From Candidatus Bacteroides merdipullorum (GTDB lineage: Bacteria; Bacteroidota; Bacteroidia; Bacteroidales; Bacteroidaceae): a DNA stretch of 35,996 nt. Made by a program: the position numbers and the translations under genes. Location of the stretch: NCBI GenBank assembly GCA_019116045.1, contig DXCK01000128.1, positions 1 through 35,996 of the forward strand, written 5' to 3'. Below the pieces are notes generated by a model. That model did no database searches. It saw only the letters and a program-made list of their open reading frames with translations, and had not been told where the DNA came from. Shown piece by piece: positions 1-8,980 of this stretch (position 1 is the first letter of the stretch; the number at the start of each line of letters is the position of its first letter).

Positions 1-1590
1 GCCGACCTGGTCGGCAAGGTCGAAGCCGGCATACCCGAAGACGACCCGCGCAACCCCGCCACTATCGCCGATAACGTGGGCGACAACGTAGGCGACGTGG
101 CCGGCATGGGTGCCGACCTCTACGAAAGCTACTGCGGCTCTATCCTGGCCACGGCAGCCCTCGGAGCAGCCGCCTTCCTGCACAGCGACGACACGGTGAT
201 GCAATTCAAGGCAGTCATCGCCCCCATGCTGATTGCGGCTGTCGGGATATTGCTGTCCCTTATCGGCATATTCGCAGTGCGCACCAAAGAAGACGCGAAG
301 ATGAAAGACCTTCTGAACGCCCTCTCCCTGGGCACTAACCTCAGCTCGGTGCTCATCGTGGCGGCCACCTTCCTCATCCTATGGCTGCTCGGCATAGACA
401 ACTGGCAATGGATTTCCTGCTCCGTTGTTGTCGGACTGCTGGTAGGCGTCATCATCGGCCGCTCTACGGAATACTACACTTCACAATCCTACAAGCCCAC
501 CCAGCGGCTGAGCGAAAGCGGAAAGACCGGCCCGGCCACGGTCATCATCTCCGGCATCGGGCTGGGCATGCTCTCGACTGCCATCCCTGTCCTGGCCGTA
601 GTCGTGGGCATCATCGCCTCCTATCTGTTCGCCTCGGGCTTTGACTTCGGCAACGTAGCCATGGGACTCTACGGCATCGGCATCGCCTCGGTAGGCATGC
701 TCTCGACACTGGGCATCACGCTGGCCACCGATGCCTACGGACCCATCGCAGACAATGCGGGCGGCAACGCCGAGATGTCGCGCCTGGGCGAAGAAGTGCG
801 CCGCCGCACCGACGCCCTCGACTCGCTGGGCAACACCACGGCCGCCACAGGCAAGGGATTCGCCATCGGCTCGGCAGCCCTGACCGGACTGTCGCTGCTG
901 GCTTCGTATATAGAAGAAATACGCATCGGACTGGACCGCCTGGGCACCACCGTGCTGCAAATCGGCAGCGAGCAGATTAAGCTGCAAGACGCTTCGTTCT
1001 TCGACTTCATGCGCTACTACGACGTCACGCTGATGAACCCGCGCGTGCTTTCCGGCATGTTTATCGGGTCGATGATGGCCTTCTTGTTCTGCGGGCTCAC
1101 GATGAACGCTGTGGGTCGTGCGGCCGCCCGTATGGTCGCTGAGGTAAGGCGGCAGTTCCGCGAAATCAAGGGCATACTCGAGGGCCGCACGGAGCCTGAC
1201 TACGAGCGCTGCGTAGCCATCTCGACCAAAGGTGCCCAACGCGAGATGGTTCTTCCCTCGCTGCTGGCCATCATCGCTCCGGTGGGCACGGGACTTATCT
1301 TCGGCATTTCGGGTGTGATGGGCCTGCTTATCGGCGGCCTGAGCACGGGCTTCGTACTGGCCATCTTCATGGCCAACGCCGGCGGTGCGTGGGACAACGC
1401 CAAGAAATACGTAGAAGAAGGCAACTTCGGCGGCAAGGGCAGCGAGGTGCACAAGGCCACCGTCGTGGGCGACACCGTGGGCGACCCCTTCAAGGACACC
1501 TCTGGCCCCAGCCTCAACATCCTGGTGAAACTGATGAGCATGGTAGCCATCGTCATGGCGGGACTCACCGTGGCGTGGAGTTTATTCTAA
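1..1590 (+). CDS. hppA: Membrane-bound cation-pumping pyrophosphatase, 5'-truncated by window edge
   Basis: Integral membrane pyrophosphatase that couples PPi hydrolysis to cation export. The reading frame is open from base 1, so the gene starts outside the window. About 529 residues are present; the family is usually 670-750 residues, so roughly the first 200 are missing. The PPi/Mg-binding signature [20 protein letters not shown] is translated from about bases 70-130. The second acidic motif ([10 protein letters not shown]) lies mid-protein and the third ([17 protein letters not shown]) near the C terminus. The motif [10 protein letters not shown] has Ala and Gly where K+-independent H+-pumps carry Lys and Thr, so I assign it to the K+-dependent subfamily. 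Members of that subfamily pump Na+, or both Na+ and H+ as reported for a Bacteroides enzyme (from memory). Many hydrophobic segments agree with a ~16-TM protein. The ADP-forming acyl-CoA ligase gene follows after 24 bp on the same strand. Confidence 0.96.
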   Translation, partial: ADLVGKVEAGIPEDDPRNPATIADNVGDNVGDVAGMGADLYESYCGSILATAALGAAAFLHSDDTVMQFKAVIAPMLIAAVGILLSLIGIFAVRTKEDAKMKDLLNALSLGTNLSSVLIVAATFLILWLLGIDNWQWISCSVVVGLLVGVIIGRSTEYYTSQSYKPTQRLSESGKTGPATVIISGIGLGMLSTAIPVLAVVVGIIASYLFASGFDFGNVAMGLYGIGIASVGMLSTLGITLATDAYGPIADNAGGNAEMSRLGEEVRRRTDALDSLGNTTAATGKGFAIGSAALTGLSLLASYIEEIRIGLDRLGTTVLQIGSEQIKLQDASFFDFMRYYDVTLMNPRVLSGMFIGSMMAFLFCGLTMNAVGRAAARMVAEVRRQFREIKGILEGRTEPDYERCVAISTKGAQREMVLPSLLAIIAPVGTGLIFGISGVMGLLIGGLSTGFVLAIFMANAGGAWDNAKKYVEEGNFGGKGSEVHKATVVGDTVGDPFKDTSGPSLNILVKLMSMVAIVMAGLTVAWSLF

Positions 1591-1614
1591 CCCGACAAGC
1601 TTTCCTGTTCGACT

Positions 1615-3687
1615 ATGATTAACAAACAGCTCCTTCGCCCGGACAGCATCGTTGTGGTGGGCGCTTCGAACAACGTACACAAGCCCGGCGGCGCCCTGCT
1701 GCGCAACCTGCTGGGCGGGCACTATGGCGGACAGCTCTACGCTGTCAACCCCAAGGAGACAGAGATACAAGGCGTGCGCGCCTACCCCACGGTGCACGAC
1801 GCCCCCCCGGCCGACCTGGCTGTGCTGGCCATCCCCGCCGCGGCTTGTCCGGACGCGGTGGAGGTCTTGGCCGGGGAGAAAGGCGTCAAAGCCTTTATCA
1901 TCCTGTCCGCCGGATTTGGGGAAGAAACGCACGAGGGTGCCGAGCTGGAACAACGCATCCTCCGGACGGTCGATGCACACGGCGCGGCACTCATCGGGCC
2001 CAACTGCATCGGACTGCTGACCCGCTGGCACCACAGCGTCTTCTCTCAACCGATACCACAACTGCACCCGCAGGGTGTCGACCTCATCTCGAGTTCGGGC
2101 GCGACGGCGGTGTTCATCCTCGAAAGCGCCGTCACCAAGGGCTTGCAGTTCAACTCGGTCTGGTCGGTAGGAAACGCCACGCAGATAGGCGTGGAAGACG
2201 TGCTCCAGTACCTGGACGAGCACTTCGACCCTGAGCGCGACTCGCGCATCAAGCTGCTGTACATCGAAAGCATCGGCGACCCCGACCGCCTCTTGTTCCA
2301 CGCCTCGTCGCTCATCCGCAAGGGCTGCCGCATCGCGGCCATCAAGGCGGGCAGCAGCGAGAGCGGCAGCCGGGCAGCCTCGTCGCACACGGGCGCCATA
2401 GCCAGCAGCGACTCGGCCGTCGAAGCACTGTTCCGCAAGGCGGGCATCGTGCGCTGCTTCTCGCGCGAGGAGCTGACGACCGTGGGCTGCGTATTCACGC
2501 TGCCCGAGCTGCGCGGACGCAACTTTGCCATCGTGACACATGCCGGAGGCCCGGGCGTGATGCTGACCGACGCCCTGAGCAAAGGCGGCCTGAACGTGCC
2601 CAAGCTGGAAGGCCCCTTGGTCGAAGAGTTGAAATCGAAGCTATACCCCGGAGCCGCCGTGGGCAACCCCATCGACATCCTGGCCACGGGCACGCCCGAA
2701 CACCTGCGCCTCTGCCTGGAGTATTGCGAAGAGAAGTTCGACCAGATAGACGCCGTGCTGGCCATCTTCGGCACACCGGGACTGGTGACGATGTATCAGA
2801 TGTACGACGTGTTGCACCAGAAGATGCAGACCTGCCGCAAGCCCATCTTCCCCATCCTGCCCTCGGTGAACACCGCCGGGGCGGAAGTGGCCGACTTTCT
2901 GGCGAAAGGGCACGTGAACTTTGCCGACGAGGTGACGCTGGGCACCGCCCTCAGCCGCGTGCTGAACGCCCCACGCCCGGCGAACAACGAGATTGAGCTG
3001 TTTGGCGTCGACGTGCCCCGCATCCGGCGCATCATCGACTCCATCACGACCGACGGCTACCTGCCTCCCTACCAGGTGCAGGCCCTGTTGCGCTCGGCCG
3101 GCATCCCCGTGGTGGACGAATGTGCGTCCATCAAGAAAGACGAACTGCTGGCTTTCGCACGCCGCACGGGCTTCCCCGTGGTGGCCAAGGTGGTGGGACC
3201 AGTGCATAAGTCGGACGTGGGAGGCGTGGTGCTGAACATCAAGACAGAGCAGCACCTTGCCCTGGAGTTCGACCGTATGATGCAGATAGAGGGCGCCACA
3301 GGCGTCATGGTGCAGCCCATGCTGAAGGGCACGGAGCTGTTCATCGGCGCGAAGTATGAAGAGAAATTCGGGCACGTGGTGCTGTGCGGACTGGGCGGCA
3401 TCTTCGTCGAGGTGCTGAAAGACGTCTCCTCCGGCCTCGCCCCGCTGAGCTACGAAGAGGCATACTCGATGATACACTCCCTGCGCGCCTACAAAATCAT
3501 CCGAGGCACGCGCGGCCAGCAAGGGGTGAACGAAGACCGCTTCGCCGAAATCATCGTCCGCCTGTCCACCCTGCTGCGCTTTGCCACCGAGATAAAGGAG
3601 ATGGACATCAACCCGCTGCTGGGCACCGAACGGCACGTCATCGCCGTGGATGCCCGCATACGCGTGGAGAAACGAAAAGCCGATTAG
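1615..3687 (+). CDS. ADP-forming acetate/acyl-CoA ligase, fused alpha-beta
   Basis: NDP-forming acyl-CoA synthetase of 690 residues that makes ATP from an acyl-CoA, ADP and phosphate (acetyl-CoA and similar substrates), a fermentative energy step. Domain order: CoA-binding Rossmann domain (about 5-130, with VVVGASNN and GPNCIGL), succinyl-CoA-ligase-like flavodoxin domains (about 150-440), and an ATP-grasp domain (about 470-685, with HKSDVGGV and EMDINPLLG). His258 in SSHTGA matches the phosphohistidine of archaeal ADP-forming acetyl-CoA synthetase alpha subunits. Alpha and beta parts are fused in one chain, as is common in bacteria. The ATG lies 24 bp after the pyrophosphatase stop with no clear Shine-Dalgarno, so co-transcription is likely. 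Pairing PPi use with substrate-level ATP formation suggests an energy-saving unit (inference). The stop overlaps the convergent comM stop by 4 bp. Substrate range cannot be told from the sequence. Confidence 0.93.
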   Translation: MINKQLLRPDSIVVVGASNNVHKPGGALLRNLLGGHYGGQLYAVNPKETEIQGVRAYPTVHDAPPADLAVLAIPAAACPDAVEVLAGEKGVKAFIILSAGFGEETHEGAELEQRILRTVDAHGAALIGPNCIGLLTRWHHSVFSQPIPQLHPQGVDLISSSGATAVFILESAVTKGLQFNSVWSVGNATQIGVEDVLQYLDEHFDPERDSRIKLLYIESIGDPDRLLFHASSLIRKGCRIAAIKAGSSESGSRAASSHTGAIASSDSAVEALFRKAGIVRCFSREELTTVGCVFTLPELRGRNFAIVTHAGGPGVMLTDALSKGGLNVPKLEGPLVEELKSKLYPGAAVGNPIDILATGTPEHLRLCLEYCEEKFDQIDAVLAIFGTPGLVTMYQMYDVLHQKMQTCRKPIFPILPSVNTAGAEVADFLAKGHVNFADEVTLGTALSRVLNAPRPANNEIELFGVDVPRIRRIIDSITTDGYLPPYQVQALLRSAGIPVVDECASIKKDELLAFARRTGFPVVAKVVGPVHKSDVGGVVLNIKTEQHLALEFDRMMQIEGATGVMVQPMLKGTELFIGAKYEEKFGHVVLCGLGGIFVEVLKDVSSGLAPLSYEEAYSMIHSLRAYKIIRGTRGQQGVNEDRFAEIIVRLSTLLRFATEIKEMDINPLLGTERHVIAVDARIRVEKRKAD

Positions 3688-5231
3688 CCCGCGGCCCAGT
3701 CCTCGCGGTCGAGGTTGCGGTAGCCGATGGCCTCGGCCAAGTGTGGAGGTCGCACCTCCTCGCTGCCCTCCAGGTCGGCAATCGTGCGGGACACTTTGAG
3801 AATACGGTCGTAAGCACGGGCCGACAGGTTCAGGCGCGTCATGGCCGACTTCAGCAACTCCAGCCCGGCCTGGTCGGGACGGGCATAACGGGCCAGCAGG
3901 CGGCTGTTCATCTGCGCGTTGCAATAGATGCCCCGCTCCTGCGCATAACGCTCCTCCTGGATGCGGCGTGCACGCACCACCCGCTCGCGGATGGCTGCGC
4001 TCGACTCTGCAGGACGGGCGTCGGCCATCTTCTCGAACGGCAAGGGGGTCACTTCTATCTGGAGGTCGATACGGTCCAGCAGAGGGCCGGAAATGCGGTT
4101 AAGGTAGCGTTGCACCTGTCCGGGCGTACAGACGCAGGCACGGGTGGGATGATTGTAGTAACCGCACGGGCAGGGATTCATCGACGCGACCAGCATGAAG
4201 CTGGCGGGGTACTCGACGCTGTACTTGACGCGCGACACCGTTATCTTCCGGTCTTCCAATGGCTGGCGCAGCACCTCGAGCACGGAGCGGCTGTACTCGG
4301 GCAGCTCGTCAAGGAAGAGGATGCCGTTGTGCGCCAAGCTAATCTCGCCCGGCTGCGGATTGGTGCCTCCGCCCGTCATGGCCGCGATGGAGATGGTGTG
4401 GTGCGGGTCGCGGAACGGGCGCCGCGAGATAAGGCCGCCCTCGCTGCCCAGCTTTCCGGCCACGGAATGTATCTTCGTAGTCTCCAGGCTCTCGCCCAAC
4501 GACAGTGGCGGCAGTATGCTGGGCAGGCGCTTGGCCAGCATGGACTTGCCGCTTCCCGGGGCACCGATGAGCAGCACGTTATGGCCGCCGGCAGCCGCCA
4601 CTTCCAGGGCGCGCTTCACGTTCTCCTGTCCTTTCACCTCGGCGAAATCGTAATCGAAGTGGCTCTGTCGGGCGAAAAACTCCTCGCGCGTGTTGACCAG
4701 CGTCGGCTCCAGCGCACATTTCCCGTTGAAAAAGTTAACTACTTGGCATACATTATCCACGCCGTAGACCTGGAGCCTGTTCACCACAGCCGCCTCGCGG
4801 GCGTTGGCGCGGGGCACAATCATGCCCTCGAAGCCCCGCTCGCGAGCCATGATGGCCATAGGCAGCACGCCCTTGACGGGTTGCAACGTGCCGTCCAGGC
4901 TCAGCTCGCCCATCAGCAGGAAGCGGGACAGACGGCCTTCGGCATCGCGCACCACCTCGGTGGCGGCCAGCATCCCGATGGCCAGAGGCAAGTCGTAGGC
5001 GGCACCTTCCTTTCGTATGTCCGCGGGAGCCATGTTCACCACCAGGCTGGTGACGGGCAGGCGCAGCCCGGCGGACTGAAGGGCGGACAGGATGCGGCGG
5101 TGGCTCTCCTTGACCGCGGCGTCGGGCAGGCCGACCAGGTAGAACATGCAGCCTTTGGAGCTGCTGACTTCGATGGTAATGGGGATGGCGTCGATGCCCA
5201 GCACGGCCGCGCCATAGACTTTGACTAACAT
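3684..5231 (-). CDS. comM: ComM/YifB-family Mg-chelatase-like AAA+ ATPase
   Basis: A 515-residue ComM (YifB) protein. ComM is a hexameric helicase that promotes branch migration during integration of DNA taken up by transformation; most bacteria keep it even when competence is unknown. Visible parts: an N-terminal Lon-protease-like fold (1-170, with YLVGLPDAAVKESHRR), Walker A GAPGSGKS (223-230; most relatives have GPPGSGKT, so P-to-A and T-to-S changes), and Walker B GILFLDELPEY near 305. A C4-type motif (PCPCGYYN...CVCTPGQ) and the C-terminal Mg_chelatase_C helical domain follow. The ATG is 22 bp after the stop of the thioredoxin-like lipoprotein gene, so both probably share a transcript. 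Its length is standard for the family. The end is tail-to-tail with the acyl-CoA ligase. Confidence 0.95.
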   Translation of the reverse strand: MLVKVYGAAVLGIDAIPITIEVSSSKGCMFYLVGLPDAAVKESHRRILSALQSAGLRLPVTSLVVNMAPADIRKEGAAYDLPLAIGMLAATEVVRDAEGRLSRFLLMGELSLDGTLQPVKGVLPMAIMARERGFEGMIVPRANAREAAVVNRLQVYGVDNVCQVVNFFNGKCALEPTLVNTREEFFARQSHFDYDFAEVKGQENVKRALEVAAAGGHNVLLIGAPGSGKSMLAKRLPSILPPLSLGESLETTKIHSVAGKLGSEGGLISRRPFRDPHHTISIAAMTGGGTNPQPGEISLAHNGILFLDELPEYSRSVLEVLRQPLEDRKITVSRVKYSVEYPASFMLVASMNPCPCGYYNHPTRACVCTPGQVQRYLNRISGPLLDRIDLQIEVTPLPFEKMADARPAESSAAIRERVVRARRIQEERYAQERGIYCNAQMNSRLLARYARPDQAGLELLKSAMTRLNLSARAYDRILKVSRTIADLEGSEEVRPPHLAEAIGYRNLDREDWAAG

Positions 5232-5253
5232 GGTATCAGATTTAACGTTCGGG

Positions 5254-6273
5254 TCATTTCTTCTTAATCTTTTCTTCCACCTGCGCGGGCGTGAGGTTTA
5301 TCCCCATAATACGCCCCTTGGGGTTGACCAGTACATTGAAGGGCAGCGTATAGACATAACACTTCTTCACCACGTCCGATTCCCATCCGTGCAGGTCGCA
5401 CCCTTGCGTCCAGTCCAGCGTGTCGCGGCTGATGGCGTCCAGCCACATCGTGCGGTCTGTGTCGAGCGAGATGCCCAGCATGGCAAAGTCCTTGTTGCGC
5501 TTCTGACGGCGATGGAGCGCGCGCAGCGAGTCGTTGGCGGCCCGGCTGGCAGCGTCCCACGAAGCCCAGACGTGCACCAGGAGATACTGGTCATTGAACT
5601 GCGTGCGCACGACGCGTTCGCCGTCGGCATCGGTGGTCTGGATGAAGGGCAAGGAGCGTCCCACAGACAGCTTTTTGTGGTCTTCCAACAGCTCCATCAG
5701 CTCACTGGCCAGAGGGCGGTCTTTTATCTCGCCCACCAGCGGTTCTATCAGCGACTCGATGCGGTCGAGGTCTGGTTCGGGCACCTGCACGAAGTACTTC
5801 TCCAGCAGCCACAGGCTGACCAGCGAGGCGGGGTGCTGGCGGATGAAGTCGGCTGCACGGCGCTGCACGGCGGTGTCTGTTGGGGCAGACAGCTCGGCCA
5901 GGCTCTGCGAGAAGGCGGTCTGCTCTTCGTTGAGCGGACTGCCGGTCACTTGCAAGGCATGCAAGCGGTCTGCCGAGCCGCTGATGCGGATGCGTTCGCG
6001 CCGGTCGAGGTAGAGGGGATAGGTGGTGCCGTCGGCAAAGAGCAGGCTGACGCCCACGAGCGTGTCGACGGGAATGGTGTCGGAGAAGCGGTCTTCGTGC
6101 ACCACGAGCGTGTCCACGCGGTCGAACAATCGGTCCATGCCGATGACGTAGAGCGTGTCGTCGCCCAGGCCTTTGATTTCGCCGCTGACGTGGGCGACCC
6201 GTGGATTCTCCTTATCCCCGCAGGCGGCCAGCAACAACAGGAAGATGAACGAGACGAGAGGTAGTTTTCGCAT
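5254..6273 (-). CDS. Thioredoxin-fold lipoprotein lacking the CXXC
   Basis: 339 residues with a lipoprotein signal peptide (lipobox LLAAC, Cys18), so anchored in the cell envelope. Residues ~28-105 resemble the DUF4369 N-terminal domain seen in Bacteroidetes TlpA/ResA-like proteins. Residues ~205-339 look like a thioredoxin/AhpC-TSA fold: a strand YLLVHVWASW, a later LPFNVLVNPKG segment with the cis-Pro position, then GRIMGIN. The active site reads WASWDAAS (236-243) where redox-active relatives have WASWCxxC. Both catalytic cysteines are therefore absent and it is unlikely to act as a thiol oxidoreductase. It may be a binding or structural paralogue. First gene of a two-gene unit with comM. 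A near-consensus -7 box (TACTTTCG) is read on the minus strand at 6340-6347. Confidence 0.82.
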   Translation of the reverse strand: MRKLPLVSFIFLLLLAACGDKENPRVAHVSGEIKGLGDDTLYVIGMDRLFDRVDTLVVHEDRFSDTIPVDTLVGVSLLFADGTTYPLYLDRRERIRISGSADRLHALQVTGSPLNEEQTAFSQSLAELSAPTDTAVQRRAADFIRQHPASLVSLWLLEKYFVQVPEPDLDRIESLIEPLVGEIKDRPLASELMELLEDHKKLSVGRSLPFIQTTDADGERVVRTQFNDQYLLVHVWASWDAASRAANDSLRALHRRQKRNKDFAMLGISLDTDRTMWLDAISRDTLDWTQGCDLHGWESDVVKKCYVYTLPFNVLVNPKGRIMGINLTPAQVEEKIKKK

Positions 6274-6361
6274 ATCAGTGTTTCTTATAGATTTATAAAC
6301 CGCAGGCGCGCGCGTCGCAGTGCACGCGCATCCAGTGTGCGAAAGTACGTTTTTCCGGCGG

Positions 6362-6399
6362 GAATAGAAAAGAAAAGCCCGGCAAATTCGTTGCCGGGC
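6362..6399 (-). terminator. Rho-independent terminator after the exported glycine-zipper gene
   Basis: Perfect 9-bp stem (6377-6385 with 6391-6399, GCCCGGCAA arms, 5-nt loop). On the minus strand it is followed by TTTTCTTTTC. It lies 33 bp past the stop of the 6432-7199 gene and marks the likely 3' end of the long minus-strand cluster that begins near 16.5 kb. Confidence 0.85.
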
Positions 6400-6431
6400 C
6401 TGTGATTTTGCTTGTCGACGGAAGAAACGCC

Positions 6432-7199
6432 TCAGGCGTTCTCTTCGCTCAGCAGTTTTTCAAGCTCTTCGTCAGAGAAGTCTTCCATCGACCCGCCCTC
6501 TGCTTGCGAAGCCAGCAGTTCTTGCTGCACCTGGGCGGCAGGCAGAGTCATCGTCTCGCAATCCTGGTAGGCCGACAGGTCTGCCGCTGCATCGACGGGC
6601 AAGCCTTCGTCTGTGAAGTCTTTCTGATACTTGGCTATCACACGCAAACATTCTTTGCGGAGTTTCAACTGCTGCTTCAGCTCCTTGATGTCGCCGGATG
6701 CAGCCGCCAACCCCACGGCGGCACCGATGCCGGCGCTGAGCCATGCTTTCTTCTTCGAACCGCCCGAGCCTTTGGCAGCCAATGCGCCGGCAGCGGCGCC
6801 CACACCCACTTTGGCCAGGATGGCAGCGCCCGATTTCATGGCCGACTTGAGGTGCTTGCGGGCCGTCGAGGCGTCGCACACTTTATCATTCTGGTCCAGC
6901 AGCAGATAATACTTCTGGACGGTCTGGTCTTCGTTGCGGAGCGTATCGCCGTTCTCGTCCGTCTTTACGACTTCTACCACGCGATACATCGGCATGGTGG
7001 CTACGAGCTCCTTGGGGGAGATGCTGTCGGCAGCACTGGCGGCTGTGGTATCGGCAGCTTGCTCATCCGTACCCATGACAGATGTCACTGTCTCGGCGGC
7101 TTTTTTCAGTTTCTTCAAGAATCCCTGTGCCGAAGCACCCGTTGCGCAGAAGGCCACCAGTGCCAACGCACAAACACTCTGCAAAATCATTCTCTTCAT
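6432..7199 (-). CDS. Exported protein with glycine-zipper segment, unknown function
   Basis: 255 residues, family not recognised. A Sec signal peptide (MKRMILQSVCALALVAFCATGASAQ, cleavage after ASA) predicts export. After a charged amphipathic stretch (GFLKKLKKAAETV) and a Ser/Ala/Asp-rich linker comes a segment YRVVEVVKTDENGD (about 70-85). Residues ~120-165 hold two small-residue stretches, GVGAAAGALAAKG and AGIGAAVGLAAASG, that look like glycine-zipper membrane helices. The C-terminal half is charged and helical and ends in an acidic tail (EELEKLLSEENA). Last gene of the tubulin-like cluster, separated from the gene before it by 175 bp containing a 22-bp-period repeat array, and followed by a strong terminator. 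Its position suggests it belongs to the same envelope system, but it could have its own promoter. Confidence 0.75.
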   Translation of the reverse strand: MKRMILQSVCALALVAFCATGASAQGFLKKLKKAAETVTSVMGTDEQAADTTAASAADSISPKELVATMPMYRVVEVVKTDENGDTLRNEDQTVQKYYLLLDQNDKVCDASTARKHLKSAMKSGAAILAKVGVGAAAGALAAKGSGGSKKKAWLSAGIGAAVGLAAASGDIKELKQQLKLRKECLRVIAKYQKDFTDEGLPVDAAADLSAYQDCETMTLPAAQVQQELLASQAEGGSMEDFSDEELEKLLSEENA

Positions 7200-7262
7200 A
7201 CGTTTACAAGTTTTTAATTTATTAATAGATTGATTACCAACTTTTCTATTCCAAGTTCTGCC

Positions 7263-7372
7263 CGGCGGACACGAGCCGTGCTTCCGTCGGACAAGAAACG
7301 CGGCTACCGTGCGGAAGAAGCGTGCCCCTTGTCCGGCAGAAGCAAAGGCACTGTCCGCAGAAACCGGACAGT
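7263..7372 (+). repeat. 22-bp-period degenerate repeat array (copy A)
   Basis: Five degenerate units in the gap between two exported-protein genes. The core CGGA/CGGC/CGCA falls at 7266, 7288, 7312, 7334 and 7356, giving spacings of 22, 24, 22 and 22. A typical unit reads like CCGGACAAGARGCG followed by YGCCC. Related arrays lie at 12681-12770, 16751-16808 and 21921-22008, all in the same orientation. Function unknown. Confidence 0.55.
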
Positions 7373-7374
7373 GG

Positions 7375-8955
7375 TTATTTGGTGTACATCTTGACGCGGA
7401 ACTGTTTTTTCATGTATGTGCCCTGCGCGCGGCGCATCAGGTCCTCGAAACTCATGTAGACTATCTTCTGCGGGGCATCTTCCTTGGGACGGAAAAGGAT
7501 GCCGGTGGGCAGATTGGTGCGGTCCAGTTCGATTTCGGCAATGCCGTCGGCACCCGACTCGCCGACCTGCTGGAAGTTCATCTCTTCCTTCTTCAAGATG
7601 CGGCGGAAACGCTTGTCCGACGAAAAGCTGTTGGACGAAAGGGGCGTGAAGCCACGGTAAATCCAGATTTCGACTCCCGGAATCGGATTGCCCTCGGCGA
7701 AGGTCTTCCATTCGACGAACGTGAACTTTACTTGCAAGTCCATGCTCATCAGCAGTCCCTTCATCAGTTCGATGCGCTTCAGGTAATAGTCGTCCGGATT
7801 GAAGCGGTAGATTTGCTCTATGTACTGGATGGCGTACGAGGCATAGTCGGCCACTTCGGCCTGGGTGGCATTGCCTTCTTTTTTCATCCGGGCAATCTGC
7901 CGGAAGCAGCGGGCGGTGAGGTCGTCGTAGAACAGACACGAGTCGCACAGTTCGATGGCCGCCTGTATGTTGGGCTTCAGGTCGGCCACGACCGATTCGC
8001 CCGTCAGCAAAGCCTTGTCATAAGCGGCGCGGGCCTGCTTGTACTTGCGCATCCCGAAGAGGCGGCCGCCCTCGTCCATCAGGGCGCTGCACTGGCTGGT
8101 GAAGACCTCTTTCTCCACCACGATGGGCAGGACGACGTAGCGGCGCAGGATGCGGGGCTTCAAGTCGCCGATGTAGATGGACAGCAGGTTGGTGCCCTCG
8201 CCGTAGACCGTCACGTTGGAAAGGTTGGCTAGGTACACCTCGGCCTCCTCCAGCCTCTTCTCAGTGCTTTCTATCTCCTCCCATTCGGGCGCGTCCTCGG
8301 CCAACTGGCCCGAGTTCATGATTTTATCCAGTTCGACCTGGCGCTTCTGCAAGCTGTCCAACCGGTCCCGCGCCTCGTCCAGCTTGGCCACGGGGATAAT
8401 GACGCGCACCTCCAACAGCGAAGCGTCTTCCTTGCTGACCTCGCTGGTGACGCGCGCACCCAGTTCGGGCGGGCATTTCACTTGCAGCGATTTCAGCGTG
8501 GACGAAAACTCCAGGGCGGCTTCGGTCTCGCTTTTGTGGACATCGTTCACCATCGTCTGGTCGTCGTAGCGGATGGGGTTGGCCACCTCTTCCAAGCGGT
8601 AGGCCTGCAGGTAGTCCGTCGTCTTCAGCGAGACCAGCAACGAGGCGCGGTAGGGGTTGCCCATACGGCTTACCTCCAGCTTGGGCTGCTTGGTGTCGCG
8701 CACGTCGACGATGACGTAATAACGGTAGTTGCCGTCCGCGCCCTTGCCACGGAGGTCGACGGTGGTGGGATAAGCCTTATTGACCACAGAGATGACCAGG
8801 TCTTTGTGCTCCGAGAGGATGAGCACGCCCCGGTTGCCGCCCAAGTCCTCAAAACAGTCGTCCTCCGGCGAACGGTTCAGTTCGTTGGTGCCCAACTGCG
8901 CCCACGTGGTCAGGGACAACAGGCAGAGAAACACCATCCAAAGTATTCGTTTCAT
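7375..8955 (-). CDS. Large exported protein, unknown function
   Basis: 526 residues, not recognised. The signal peptide MKRILWMVFLCLLSLTTWAQ ends at a good signal peptidase I site, so the mature protein is periplasmic or outer-envelope. Residues ~28-130 look like a beta-rich domain (GVLILSEHKDLVISV, YRYYVIVDVRD). Residues ~185-230 are a charged helical/coiled segment (LDEARDRLDSLQKRQVELDKIM). Another beta domain follows (NVTVYGEGTNLLSIYIGDLKPR). Residues ~285-390 are helical with a TPR-like look (KYKQARAAYDKALLTGESVVADLKPNIQAAIELCDSC). The C terminus has a beta domain that might be carboxypeptidase-regulatory-like (EGNPIPGVEIWIYRGFTPL). It follows the NTF2-like gene by 25 bp, so it is co-transcribed. 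Multi-domain build and position suggest an adaptor of the tubulin-like cluster's envelope part (inference). Confidence 0.78.
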   Translation of the reverse strand: MKRILWMVFLCLLSLTTWAQLGTNELNRSPEDDCFEDLGGNRGVLILSEHKDLVISVVNKAYPTTVDLRGKGADGNYRYYVIVDVRDTKQPKLEVSRMGNPYRASLLVSLKTTDYLQAYRLEEVANPIRYDDQTMVNDVHKSETEAALEFSSTLKSLQVKCPPELGARVTSEVSKEDASLLEVRVIIPVAKLDEARDRLDSLQKRQVELDKIMNSGQLAEDAPEWEEIESTEKRLEEAEVYLANLSNVTVYGEGTNLLSIYIGDLKPRILRRYVVLPIVVEKEVFTSQCSALMDEGGRLFGMRKYKQARAAYDKALLTGESVVADLKPNIQAAIELCDSCLFYDDLTARCFRQIARMKKEGNATQAEVADYASYAIQYIEQIYRFNPDDYYLKRIELMKGLLMSMDLQVKFTFVEWKTFAEGNPIPGVEIWIYRGFTPLSSNSFSSDKRFRRILKKEEMNFQQVGESGADGIAEIELDRTNLPTGILFRPKEDAPQKIVYMSFEDLMRRAQGTYMKKQFRVKMYTK

Positions 8956-8980
8956 GTCGGTAAGTATAAAGGATTAGCAA

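Noticed and set aside
3384..5228. A 614-codon plus-strand open frame covering comM
   Set aside because: Antisense to a complete ComM with Walker motifs. The translation has no family features.
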